From: Fidelibacterota bacterium | Lineage (GTDB): Bacteria; Fidelibacterota; Marinisomatia; SCGC-AAA003-L08; D37C17 | Direction: 5' to 3' | Assembly: GCA_018671635.1 (NCBI GenBank) | Contig: JABHHG010000234.1 | Span: 1-11,263, forward strand | DNA: 11,263 nucleotides | In this document: positions 1 through 6,612 of the stretch, piece by piece | How the letters are laid out: each line of letters opens with the position of its first letter | How positions within the stretch are numbered: position 1 is the stretch's first letter | Position numbers and translations under genes: made by a program | The notes under the pieces: model-generated | Told to the model about the DNA's origin: nothing | The model's input: the letters and a program-made list of their open reading frames with translations, nothing else | The model's database searches: none

Positions 1-206
1 ACATCTTGAATGGATAAATTCATATTTTTATCACCATCAGGGAAAATTCGGAAGGTGGAAATTTTATCGGCTAAAAATTGAGCATCTGCTTCTGAATCAT
101 CTTTTGCCACTCCCAGTAATATGAGGTAGCCAAGGTCAATTTTGCTGATGACCTCATCGCCCACCGCCACGGATGCCGACTTAACTCGTTGGACCACCGC
201 AATCAT
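1..206 (-). CDS. dtd: D-aminoacyl-tRNA deacylase (Dtd), 5' part, cut by window edge
   Basis: This is the N-terminal 68 codons of a gene running off the left edge; the family is about 145 aa long. The enzyme hydrolyses D-aminoacyl-tRNA (and glycyl-tRNA-Ala) in the cytoplasm, keeping D-amino acids out of proteins. The visible protein starts MIAVVQRVKSASV, continues with a hydrophobic strand ending LILLGVAKDD, and has FRIFPD then MNLSIQD. These match the E. coli Dtd layout (MIALIQRV, LLVLLGVEKDD, YRIFSD, KMNLN). The catalytic SQFTL and Gly-cisPro motifs would lie beyond the edge and cannot be checked. The ATG at 206-204 lies 7 nt after the dnaE stop and gives the canonical N-terminus. There is no clear Shine-Dalgarno, so coupling to dnaE is likely. 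Confidence 0.93.
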   Translation of the reverse strand, partial: MIAVVQRVKSASVAVGDEVISKIDLGYLILLGVAKDDSEADAQFLADKISTFRIFPDGDKNMNLSIQD

Positions 207-213
207 ATTATGA

Positions 214-3200
214 TTAAGAGCTTATCCATACATTTGAGTCCCCAAAACTATTGCGTAATTTTTTCACAAATTCTTGGGCAGAGGTAACTCTCATCCGACT
301 GGCACGGACACGTTGAGAATTTCCACGAGAGGTGATTAAATGGATGACCAAATGACATTGGCCTTTATGGGTTCCGGCCAATTCTTTTAATTCTTCGATT
401 AGTGCTTCATTGGCAGAAGGATGTGGAAATCGTACATTCACTGCACGACTCATTTTATGACGGACTTGATCTAATGGGAAAAAATCCGCGCCAATAAATT
501 TGAGCACATCCGAATCATCGGCTCTATTTGAGGGAGATCCAATAATGAAAACTTTTGAATCCACCACCAACTGGCTTCGGTATTTTTCATAAGATTCATT
601 GAAAACAAAAATCTCTGACTTACCTTGCATTCCATCTACACTCACTATTGCCCATGGACGATTCTTTTTATCAAACCGCTGATTCACATTGGTGATGATA
701 CCGCCAATTTTAATTTTCTCTGGTAGTTTATTAGGCAAATCTACCATGTCCACATTGCTAAATTCTTTCAAGTCATCATAGAATTTTTCTAATGGATCAC
801 CGGACAAATAGAATCCAATTAAATCTTTTTCGCGAGTCAAACAATCTTCTGGAGACCACTCATTTATAGATGGCAACACGGGCATGGGCACACCTTCGGT
901 TAGCCCCTCTCCACCACCAAATAAACTGGCTTGCGAAGAATTTTTTTCCTCAACATATTTTTGACCATATTTTACGGCGGTATCAATCACTTCAAACTGT
1001 TGGGCTCGATGCCCCTCTAATCCATCACAAGCCCCTACTTGAACCAAGCTTTCTAAAACTTTTCGATTAACATTACCTTCAAATTTGCACAAATCAAAAA
1101 TGGATTTATATTCTCCATTAGTATCTCGTTGTTGCGCAATAATCTGTGCAGCTTTTGTACCCACATTTTTTACCGCCGATAATCCATAGGCAACTTGCCC
1201 TGATTTAGTGGGCCTAAATTCTGCATACGAACTATTCACATCAGGTGGAAGAACCTCAATGCCCATGGCACGAGTTTCATGAATCAGCTTCACCACATCA
1301 TCCGTCTTATCAATGACAGAGGTCATATTTGCTGACATAAATTCTGCGGGGTAAAATGCTTTCAACCATGCAGTTTGATAGGCAACAATGGCATAGGCGG
1401 TGGAGTGACTTTTGTTGAATCCATATTGTGCGAATTTTTCTAAGAGTTCAAATATTTCAACGGCTCGTTTCTTGTCAATATCTTGCTTGACTGCACCATC
1501 TACAAAATCAATTTTAAAGGTGGCCATAAGTGAGGCTTTTTTCTTACCCATTGCTCGACGCATCATATCACCCTGCGCCAAAGTGAATCCACCAATCACT
1601 TGACTGATTTGCATCACTTGTTCCTGATACACAATGATTCCATTGGTCTCTTTTAGGATGGGCTCTAATTTTGGATGCATGAAATCAACTTTAGACTCAC
1701 CATGCTTCCGTGCAATAAATTCGGGGATATTTGCCATTGGCCCCGGTCGATACAAGGCATTCATGGCAATTAAATCTTCTATGCATGTGGGTTTGAGTTG
1801 CTTTAAATATTCTTGCATCCCTGCCGATTCAAACTGGAAAATCCCCACCGTACGACCTTGCGCAAATAATTCAAATACTTCTGGAACGGTTAAGTCAATT
1901 TTCTCAATATCAATATCTTCGCCATGATGTTGCTTTATCATAGCACAAGCTTTATCAATAACGGTGAGATTTCGAAGTCCCAAGAAATCTAATTTGAGTA
2001 AGCCTAAATCTTCAAGGCCTGTCATTTCAACTTGGGTGGCCACATCTCCTGTTGAAGGTTGTTTGTATAATGGCACATAATCGGTGAGTGGCCCAGGCGA
2101 AATTACCACGCCTGCCGCATGGGTAGAGGCATGACGATGCATCCCTTCTAACACTTTTGAATACTCTATCAATTCTTTATGGATGTCATCAATCTCACCC
2201 ACTTTGGCCAACTCGGGATTTTTCTTCTCCGCCTGTTTCAATGTAATACCAATTTCATCGGGAACCATTTTGGCGATTCGATCAACCTCACCATACGGAA
2301 GCCCCAACACCCGCCCCACATCACGAAGTGATGATTTAGCCTTCATGGTTCCAAAGGTAATAATTTGTGCCACCGAATCATGGCCGTACATATCTTTAAT
2401 ATAATGGATAACTTTCTCACGGCCTTCCACGCAAAAATCAATATCAATATCAGGCATGGTTACCCGATCCGGATTCAAGAATCGTTCAAAAAGTAGATTA
2501 TATTTGATGGGGTCAACATTGGTAATGCCAGTACAATATGCCACAATAGATCCAGCCGCAGAACCACGTCCAGGGCCAACGGGAATTTGACTATCTTTGG
2601 CATATTTCACAAAATCTTGTGTGATGAGAAAGTAACCCGCGAAGCCCATTTTCTTGATAACATTCAACTCAAAGTCTAAACGTTGCTGAATTTCTGGAGT
2701 GAGAATAGGGTATCGTTCTTTCATCCCCAAATTACAAATGATACGCAAATAATCGTCACCATTATCTGTGCCCGCCGCTTCGGGGATAGGAAATTTCGGC
2801 AAATGGTACGTCCCCATGGGGATGTCCACTTTACATTGTTCGGCAATCCGTAACGTATTTTCTAACGCTTCTGGCGTATCCTTAAATATTTTGAACATCT
2901 CATCGGCGGACTTTATATAAAACTGTCGGGGCTCATAGCGATGTCGATTGGGGTCATTTCGGTCTTTACTGGTGCCCAAACAAAACAGCACATCATGGGC
3001 CTCCCAATGCTCCTCCATGCAATAGTGATTATCATTGGTTGCCACTAAGGGGAGGTCTAATTCTTTCGCCACTTTTTTCAGAATATCATGGGATGCCAAC
3101 TCTTCTGGAATATTATGATTCTGCATCTCAATATAAAAACGATCAGGGAAAATCTCAGAATATTCTATGGCGGATTTCTTACAATTCTCGTAATCACCTT

Positions 3201-3654
3201 GTGCCGCAAAACGAGTTAGCTCTCCGGCTAAACATGCAGATGTGGCAATTAATCCCTCATTATATTGACGGAGCAAATCTTTGTCTACGCGAGGCTTATA
3301 ATAGAATCCATCAAGATAACCAATAGAGACCAACTTCATCAGGTTTTTGTAACCCGTTTCGTTCTGGCAGAGTAATACTAAATGATGATATCCCCAGGCA
3401 TTTCCACCTTTGTTTGTAACCCGTTCATTATGCTTTCCTGCGGAGACATAAATTTCACATCCCAATATAGAATTGATGCCTGATTTCTGCGCCTCTTTAT
3501 AAAAGGGAATCATAGAAAATAGATTGCCATGCTCGGTTACGGCAATGGTATCCATGCCCAAATCATCAACACGATCGCACATCATTTGTACAGATTGTGC
3601 CGCATCCTGAAGTGAAAAATCAGTATGGTTATGGAGGTGAACGAAATCAGCCAT
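214..3654 (-). CDS. dnaE: DNA polymerase III alpha subunit (DnaE), complete
   Basis: This is the replicative polymerase of the chromosome, family C, 1146 aa (E. coli 1160). The PHP domain spans about residues 1-270 and starts HLHNHTDFSLQDA. H8, H10, D17, H42, E67, H91, C141, D208 and H210 match the nine metal ligands of the active mycobacterial and Thermus-type PHP domains. The polymerase core carries the catalytic aspartates D402 and D404 in PDIDIDF and D556 in KLDFLGLR, close to E. coli D401, D403 and D555. GPGRGSAAGS lies just before the active site. A helix-hairpin-helix region follows around 840-890. QASLF at 908-912 fits the beta-clamp-binding motif. An OB-fold region lies at about 985-1060, and a C-terminal domain would contact the clamp loader. 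No intein or frameshift is seen. The gene sits 17 nt after a UbiA-family gene and 7 nt before dtd, without a strong ribosome site. Confidence 0.98.
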   Translation of the reverse strand: MADFVHLHNHTDFSLQDAAQSVQMMCDRVDDLGMDTIAVTEHGNLFSMIPFYKEAQKSGINSILGCEIYVSAGKHNERVTNKGGNAWGYHHLVLLCQNETGYKNLMKLVSIGYLDGFYYKPRVDKDLLRQYNEGLIATSACLAGELTRFAAQGDYENCKKSAIEYSEIFPDRFYIEMQNHNIPEELASHDILKKVAKELDLPLVATNDNHYCMEEHWEAHDVLFCLGTSKDRNDPNRHRYEPRQFYIKSADEMFKIFKDTPEALENTLRIAEQCKVDIPMGTYHLPKFPIPEAAGTDNGDDYLRIICNLGMKERYPILTPEIQQRLDFELNVIKKMGFAGYFLITQDFVKYAKDSQIPVGPGRGSAAGSIVAYCTGITNVDPIKYNLLFERFLNPDRVTMPDIDIDFCVEGREKVIHYIKDMYGHDSVAQIITFGTMKAKSSLRDVGRVLGLPYGEVDRIAKMVPDEIGITLKQAEKKNPELAKVGEIDDIHKELIEYSKVLEGMHRHASTHAAGVVISPGPLTDYVPLYKQPSTGDVATQVEMTGLEDLGLLKLDFLGLRNLTVIDKACAMIKQHHGEDIDIEKIDLTVPEVFELFAQGRTVGIFQFESAGMQEYLKQLKPTCIEDLIAMNALYRPGPMANIPEFIARKHGESKVDFMHPKLEPILKETNGIIVYQEQVMQISQVIGGFTLAQGDMMRRAMGKKKASLMATFKIDFVDGAVKQDIDKKRAVEIFELLEKFAQYGFNKSHSTAYAIVAYQTAWLKAFYPAEFMSANMTSVIDKTDDVVKLIHETRAMGIEVLPPDVNSSYAEFRPTKSGQVAYGLSAVKNVGTKAAQIIAQQRDTNGEYKSIFDLCKFEGNVNRKVLESLVQVGACDGLEGHRAQQFEVIDTAVKYGQKYVEEKNSSQASLFGGGEGLTEGVPMPVLPSINEWSPEDCLTREKDLIGFYLSGDPLEKFYDDLKEFSNVDMVDLPNKLPEKIKIGGIITNVNQRFDKKNRPWAIVSVDGMQGKSEIFVFNESYEKYRSQLVVDSKVFIIGSPSNRADDSDVLKFIGADFFPLDQVRHKMSRAVNVRFPHPSANEALIEELKELAGTHKGQCHLVIHLITSRGNSQRVRASRMRVTSAQEFVKKLRNSFGDSNVWISS

Positions 3655-3671
3655 GTAAAGTAAGTCTTATT

Positions 3672-4553
3672 TTAGAGTGATGAGCAAAGGATGGTCACCA
3701 TCCCACCCAAAGTGATCCATTTTGTTGCTCGGGAAATCATCGCACAACCGGAAGAAGTGGGGTTCTTCCAGAGGAAAAATATACTGAGAATCAAGGGGAT
3801 TTCCACAGCAAAAAGGAGGGTCATTGCATAGATATTTCCATACAAATTATGGTAATAGGGAATCCACCAAAGCACACAAAATATGATGATGAGTAGATAT
3901 GCCAAATAGAGTGATTTCTCCACGCCAAATATTACGGGGAATGTCCGTACTCCATCTAATTTATCCCCCTCAATATCTTCAATATCCTTCACTAATTCAC
4001 GAATAAAGGTGAGTCCAAATGCCAACCACGCCGGCACCCACATGGTGGAAACTGTACCGGTAAATGCGGCCTCTGAAAAGAGAAATACCATCCCCAATAC
4101 TGCCGCCACTGCCATATTGCCAATAAGGGGAATTCGTTTATAAAGGGGCGTGTATAAAACCAATGTAGGCAAGACTACCACCAAGGCAATTTCGATGGCC
4201 AATTCAGGTAAATTGAATACCATATAAATGCCGGCAAAGTAGAGGGCCACCATATACACCAATGCGGCCCATACTGAAATTTCTCCCGATGGCAAGGGGC
4301 GATGGGGTTGATTCTTTCTGTCGATATTTATATCGAATATGTCATTGAGAATATTAGACGCCCCGGCAAAAGTAACTACCACAATAACCGCATTAATAAT
4401 GGTGGCTGTCTGATTCAGACTTTGGGTGAGATAGGCCGCAATAATTACGGATAATGCTGAAAATATTAAATTCAGCGGTCGTAAAATATTAATATATGAA
4501 AAAAATGGGTTCATGACTGGGGTGAATTTAGGGGGAAATTTTGAATTACACAT
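3672..4553 (-). CDS. UbiA-family membrane prenyltransferase (geranylgeranylglycerol-phosphate geranylgeranyltransferase-like)
   Basis: This is an integral membrane enzyme of 293 aa that would move a prenyl chain from a prenyl diphosphate to an acceptor. The first Asp-rich motif is NDIFDINID at 70-78, followed by NQPHRPLPSG. The second is D190-x-x-D193-x-x-x-D197 in KDIEDIEGDK. Both bind the Mg-diphosphate in the UbiA superfamily. Eight or so hydrophobic segments lie around these motifs. The overall style resembles proteins annotated as geranylgeranylglycerol-phosphate geranylgeranyltransferase in bacteria of the FCB group. Menaquinone (MenA) or another quinone or heme acceptor cannot be excluded. 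The start at 4553 has a GGAGGT upstream with a long 14-nt spacing. The internal M14 (codon at 4514-4512) fits the usual family N-terminus MNPFxSYIxILRP, so the true start is uncertain. It leads the minus-strand run into dnaE. Confidence 0.88.
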   Translation of the reverse strand: MCNSKFPPKFTPVMNPFFSYINILRPLNLIFSALSVIIAAYLTQSLNQTATIINAVIVVVTFAGASNILNDIFDINIDRKNQPHRPLPSGEISVWAALVYMVALYFAGIYMVFNLPELAIEIALVVVLPTLVLYTPLYKRIPLIGNMAVAAVLGMVFLFSEAAFTGTVSTMWVPAWLAFGLTFIRELVKDIEDIEGDKLDGVRTFPVIFGVEKSLYLAYLLIIIFCVLWWIPYYHNLYGNIYAMTLLFAVEIPLILSIFFLWKNPTSSGCAMISRATKWITLGGMVTILCSSL

Positions 4554-4567
4554 TTCAATTGTGTGAA

Positions 4568-4573
4568 ACCTCC
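4568..4573 (-). promoter_or_regulatory. Shine-Dalgarno GGAGGT upstream of the UbiA-family gene
   Basis: A full GGAGGT is read on the minus strand, 14 nt before the ATG at 4553, longer than the usual 5-9 nt. Between them, ACACA and TGTGT (4548-4552 with 4560-4564) can pair around a 7-nt loop. This would bring the site closer to the start codon or mask the codon. The match supports the upstream start over M14. Confidence 0.5.
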
Positions 4574-4601
4574 AACATTTTATACCTTAATACCTTCAAT
4601 C

Positions 4602-4608
4602 AAGGTGG
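4602..4608 (+). promoter_or_regulatory. Shine-Dalgarno AAGGTGG for the thioesterase gene
   Basis: AAGGTGG lies 4 nt before the ATG at 4613 and decides that start. Its first five bases can pair with ACCTT at 4592-4596 (5-bp stem, 5-nt loop). Confidence 0.6.
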
Positions 4609-4612
4609 ATAA

Positions 4613-5077
4613 ATGGATAATACTCAAAAGAAAATAGAAACAGAAAAAGATTCTCATTTTAAAGCACTTGAAAATATGTACTTGGCCGCACCCATAAATG
4701 AGTTTTATCGCCCACATATTCGTATTTCAGATGCGGAGGCAAGCATTGAGATTGAGGTAACCGAAAAGCTCTTTCATTCTGCTGAGGCGGTGCATGGTTC
4801 GGTATATTTTAAAATGTTAGATGATGCTGCATTTTTTGCGGCCAATTCATTGGAGAAAGAATATTTTGTATTAACCATTTCATTCACCACCTACCTTACG
4901 CGCCCAATTTCCTCAGGAATAATTCGTTCGGAAGGTCGTGTAGTTAATCGTAATAAATCCCAGTTTATTGTAGAAGCCATTGCGTATAATTCAGAGGACA
5001 AAGAAATTGGGCGAGGTAATGGAATCTTTGTTTGTGGGAAATTACCATTAAAAGATGCACGTGGATTTAATTCATAA
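4613..5077 (+). CDS. PaaI-like hotdog-fold acyl-CoA thioesterase
   Basis: The 154-aa cytoplasmic protein has the single-domain hotdog layout of the PaaI/YiiD/DUF4442 group, which hydrolyses acyl- or aryl-CoA thioesters. The key motif is HG at 61-62, followed nine residues after H61 by D70 in KMLDDAAFFAA. It lines up with the HGG...LADxA active-site helix of PaaI. The following strands (FVLTISFTTYLTRP at about 85-98, GRVVNRNKSQFIVEAIAYN at about 108-126) look like the hotdog beta-sheet. The second Gly of HGG is Ser63. The N-terminal 15 residues are charged and probably disordered. It is transcribed away from the UbiA-family gene and starts the run of small plus-strand genes. The natural substrate is not evident. 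A role with CoA esters in quinone or propionate metabolism is conjecture. Confidence 0.82.
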   Translation: MDNTQKKIETEKDSHFKALENMYLAAPINEFYRPHIRISDAEASIEIEVTEKLFHSAEAVHGSVYFKMLDDAAFFAANSLEKEYFVLTISFTTYLTRPISSGIIRSEGRVVNRNKSQFIVEAIAYNSEDKEIGRGNGIFVCGKLPLKDARGFNS

Positions 5078-5133
5078 AATAGCATTTTTAGAAACCACAT
5101 TTGTGTCGATTCATTTAAATATAGAGATTATAC

Positions 5134-5472
5134 ATGAAGTTATTATTAATATTAATCATGGGTGTAAGCAACACCCTCTTTTGTAAAGATAGGACTCATA
5201 TTTCAGAGATGAATATTAATGTTCAAAACGTAAACATTTATGTTAAAGAATCGGGTGGAATTATTAATGAAAAATTAATGATTCGAATTGGAGTAAATAA
5301 TCATGAAAAATATTCCAAATTTGAACATGTGGAAGCTATGGATTTTACCGGTAAAAAAATGCGAGGGATGTTAGACGTTTTACCAGACGGTATAGAGTCT
5401 GATAAAGATTTAGAATTTTGGGTGAATACCTGTATTAATTTTGCAAATACTCTACCTCCAAAGGAAAAATAA
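5134..5472 (+). CDS. TfoX N-domain-like protein with hydrophobic N-terminus
   Basis: The 112-aa product has a C-terminal two thirds that fits the TfoX/Sxy N-terminal domain: NEKLMIRIG at 45-53, MDFTGKKMRG at 69-78, ESDKDLEFWV at 88-97 and the closing LPPK at 107-110. Family members usually begin with a helix and an MFGG or MMGG strand followed by a VNGxMCxGV strand. Here those are replaced by MKLLLILIMGVSNTLFCKDR, which looks like a short signal or anchor sequence, and by strands without the Gly and Cys pattern. There is no good signal-peptidase site (Ala-x-Ala) and no perfect lipobox at Cys17. A stop (TAG at 5122-5124) closes the frame just upstream, and other frames do not restore the usual N-terminus. 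TfoX is a competence regulator in gamma-proteobacteria, but the role of solo N-domains is not settled. A later start at Met26 is possible. Confidence 0.72.
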   Translation: MKLLLILIMGVSNTLFCKDRTHISEMNINVQNVNIYVKESGGIINEKLMIRIGVNNHEKYSKFEHVEAMDFTGKKMRGMLDVLPDGIESDKDLEFWVNTCINFANTLPPKEK

Positions 5473-5475
5473 GAG

Positions 5476-5832
5476 ATGACCTTTATCATATCTAAGTATC
5501 TCATCACCGCTTTTATAATCGTATTTGTTTCTGAAATTGCTAAGCGGAGTGACAAATTGGGCGCACTAATTTCGTCTCTCCCTTTGGTCACAATTTTGGT
5601 AATGATATGGCTCTACATAGAGAATCAATCTACAGAAAAGATTGCCAATCATGCCTATTACACTTTTTTGTATGTGATTCCCACTTTACCTATGTTTTTA
5701 GTCATCCCGTATTTACTTTCCAAGGGCTATACTTTTTCAATGGCACTGGGGATTAGTATTGTAACTACGTTCTTCTGCTATATTCTCACCGCTTACATTG
5801 CCAAATTCTTTGGTGTGGATTTAATTCCATAA
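5476..5832 (+). CDS. DUF3147 family small membrane protein
   Basis: The 118-aa inner-membrane protein has four predicted hydrophobic segments, at about 5-21, 30-48, 61-82 and 87-108. The stretch KLGALISSLPLVTILVMIWL around 27-46 is the typical DUF3147 signature, with the Ser-Leu-Pro after the second helix begins. TLPMFLVIPYLL and a final FGVDLIP also fit. Function is unknown for the family. The start lies 3 nt after the previous stop, with AAGGA at 5461-5465 as ribosome site, 10 nt upstream. It is probably co-transcribed with the TfoX-like gene. Confidence 0.85.
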   Translation: MTFIISKYLITAFIIVFVSEIAKRSDKLGALISSLPLVTILVMIWLYIENQSTEKIANHAYYTFLYVIPTLPMFLVIPYLLSKGYTFSMALGISIVTTFFCYILTAYIAKFFGVDLIP

Positions 5833-5840
5833 TTTCAAAC

Positions 5841-6200
5841 ATGAAAATTTCTCCTAATAATTGTTCATCTTGTGGAGGTGAATTCATTTGCGAAGCCAAA
5901 AATAGTGATAATTGCTGGTGCATAAAATTGCCTGCTGTTATGCCAATGGATTCCCAGCAAAATTGTGAATGTCCCAATTGTTTATCTAAATCTATTGCCA
6001 AAAGGCTTCAAGTCTATTTTTCAGAAAATAAATTATCAGATGTACTGCAATTTGCTGAGAAGTATAAGGATAAAAGCATCCACGAACATATTGATTATAC
6101 AATTGAAAATGGCAATTATGTATTCACAGAATGGTACCATTTAAAACGTGGTGAATGTTGTGATAATGGATGTCGTGCATGTCCATTTGTGGCTGATTAA
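5841..6200 (+). CDS. Cysteine-rich CWC domain fused to DUF5522 domain
   Basis: The 119-aa protein has two small cysteine-rich modules. Residues about 6-50 match the cysteine-rich CWC family: CSSCGGEFIC (C8, C11, C17), NCWCIKLP (C25, C27) and CECPNC (C42, C44, C47). Residues about 82-118 match DUF5522: IENGNYVFTEWYHLKRGECC then NGCRACPF, with C106, C107, C111 and C114. The linker (about 51-80) is helical and charged. Twelve cysteines in this arrangement suggest zinc or another metal, but the ligands are unproven and neither domain has a known function. There is no signal peptide. The gene lies 8 nt after the DUF3147 gene, and no Shine-Dalgarno is visible. Both domains are clear, so the fusion itself is well supported. 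Confidence 0.85.
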   Translation: MKISPNNCSSCGGEFICEAKNSDNCWCIKLPAVMPMDSQQNCECPNCLSKSIAKRLQVYFSENKLSDVLQFAEKYKDKSIHEHIDYTIENGNYVFTEWYHLKRGECCDNGCRACPFVAD

Positions 6201-6202
6201 TT

Positions 6203-6208
6203 AAAGGA
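6203..6208 (+). promoter_or_regulatory. Shine-Dalgarno AAAGGA for the NTF2-like gene
   Basis: AAAGGA sits 7 nt before the ATG at 6216, a good spacing, and fixes this start. It is one of the few clear ribosome sites in the run of small genes. Confidence 0.6.
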
Positions 6209-6215
6209 TTTCTAT

Positions 6216-6536
6216 ATGAAAAATTCACCTAAAAATATCATTTCAATTTATTATAATTCATGGGTCATTAATGATAAACCCAGTGCTCGTGAACAGTTAT
6301 CAGATGATCTACTATTTAGAAGTCCAAATGATAGCTTTGATTCTGCAGATGCATTCATGGATGCGTGTTGGCAATTCTCTGAATACTTTACCAAATTCAA
6401 CTTGCTTCACCAAGTCTATGAAGACAATAAGGCCTACATTATATACCCTATGGATAAAATTTATATTGGTGAATTCATCAAATTCAAGGATGGTAAAATT
6501 TCTGAAATCTATGTAAGTTTTAATCCTACACTATAG
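6216..6536 (+). CDS. NTF2/SnoaL-like protein
   Basis: The 106-aa product has the cone-shaped NTF2-like fold pattern: an N-terminal helix with YYNSWVIND at 12-20, DDLLFRSPND at about 30-39, a helix ADAFMDACWQFSEYF, then strands with EFIKFKDGKISEIYVSF at about 86-102. The DGKI-x-EI-x-V ending is typical of nuclear transport factor 2 and SnoaL-like domains. These include enzymes, ligand binders and orphan proteins. No catalytic set can be assigned with confidence. It closes the small-gene run, 15 nt after the CWC/DUF5522 gene and before a 76-bp spacer. It has no signal peptide, so it is probably cytoplasmic. Confidence 0.75.
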   Translation: MKNSPKNIISIYYNSWVINDKPSAREQLSDDLLFRSPNDSFDSADAFMDACWQFSEYFTKFNLLHQVYEDNKAYIIYPMDKIYIGEFIKFKDGKISEIYVSFNPTL

Positions 6537-6546
6537 AATAACACAT

Positions 6547-6586
6547 TTTACATTCCCCTCTCATTTTATCCTCTTCTCAATGTAAA
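6547..6586. repeat. Inverted repeat around a polypyrimidine loop upstream of the mutase gene
   Basis: TTTACATT (6547-6554) and AATGTAAA (6579-6586) are perfect 8-bp inverted arms. The 24-nt loop has 22 pyrimidines on the plus strand. It lies in the 76-bp gap (6537-6612) before the propionate-pathway genes. It could be an operator or an mRNA hairpin. The stem is AT-rich with no T tract after it, so it is not a classic terminator. The role is inferred from position. Confidence 0.35.
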
Positions 6587-6603
6587 TTTGCCACTATCTC
6601 ATC

Positions 6604-6608
6604 AAGGA
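6604..6608 (+). promoter_or_regulatory. Shine-Dalgarno AAGGA for the mutase small subunit
   Basis: AAGGA lies 4 nt before the ATG at 6613, which matches the usual family N-terminus (MEKKIRIVMAKPGLDGHDRG). Confidence 0.6.
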
Positions 6609-6612
6609 AATT

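Larger units (their letters stand above)
4554..4612. promoter_or_regulatory. Divergent intergenic region with promoters for both directions
   Basis: This 59-bp AT-rich spacer is the only place in the window where genes diverge, so it should hold promoters for the minus-strand UbiA-dnaE-dtd run and for the plus-strand thioesterase. For the plus direction, TATACC at 4582-4587, with TTGTGT 16 nt upstream (4560-4565), is a weak candidate. For the minus direction, TATAAA is present but no -35 is well spaced. ACCTT (4592-4596) and AAGGT (4602-4606) form an inverted repeat overlapping the Shine-Dalgarno of the gene at 4613. The promoter boxes are guesses. The regulatory role rests on gene orientation. 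Confidence 0.45.

Noticed and set aside
870..2404. Several open frames on the plus strand opposite dnaE (e.g. 870-1070, 1412-1603, 1634-1927, 2183-2404)
   Set aside because: They lie fully inside dnaE on the other strand, have no ribosome sites or family motifs, and their peptides look like antisense translations of the polymerase.
3655..3671. Separate promoter for dnaE in the gap after the UbiA-family gene
   Set aside because: The gap is only 17 nt with no visible -10/-35 pair. A promoter inside the upstream gene cannot be excluded, but nothing supports it.
5103..5210. Frameshift hiding a normal TfoX N-terminus
   Set aside because: The other two frames were read by eye. They give stops or peptides without the usual helix or MFGG motif, so no simple one-base shift restores it.
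6271..6516. Second plus-strand frame within the NTF2-like gene
   Set aside because: It overlaps a gene with a clear ribosome site and a fold-like pattern. The alternative peptide shows no recognisable motif.
6547..6586. Rho-independent terminator after the NTF2-like gene
   Set aside because: The stem is AT-rich with a 24-nt loop and no following T run, so it does not fit a terminator.
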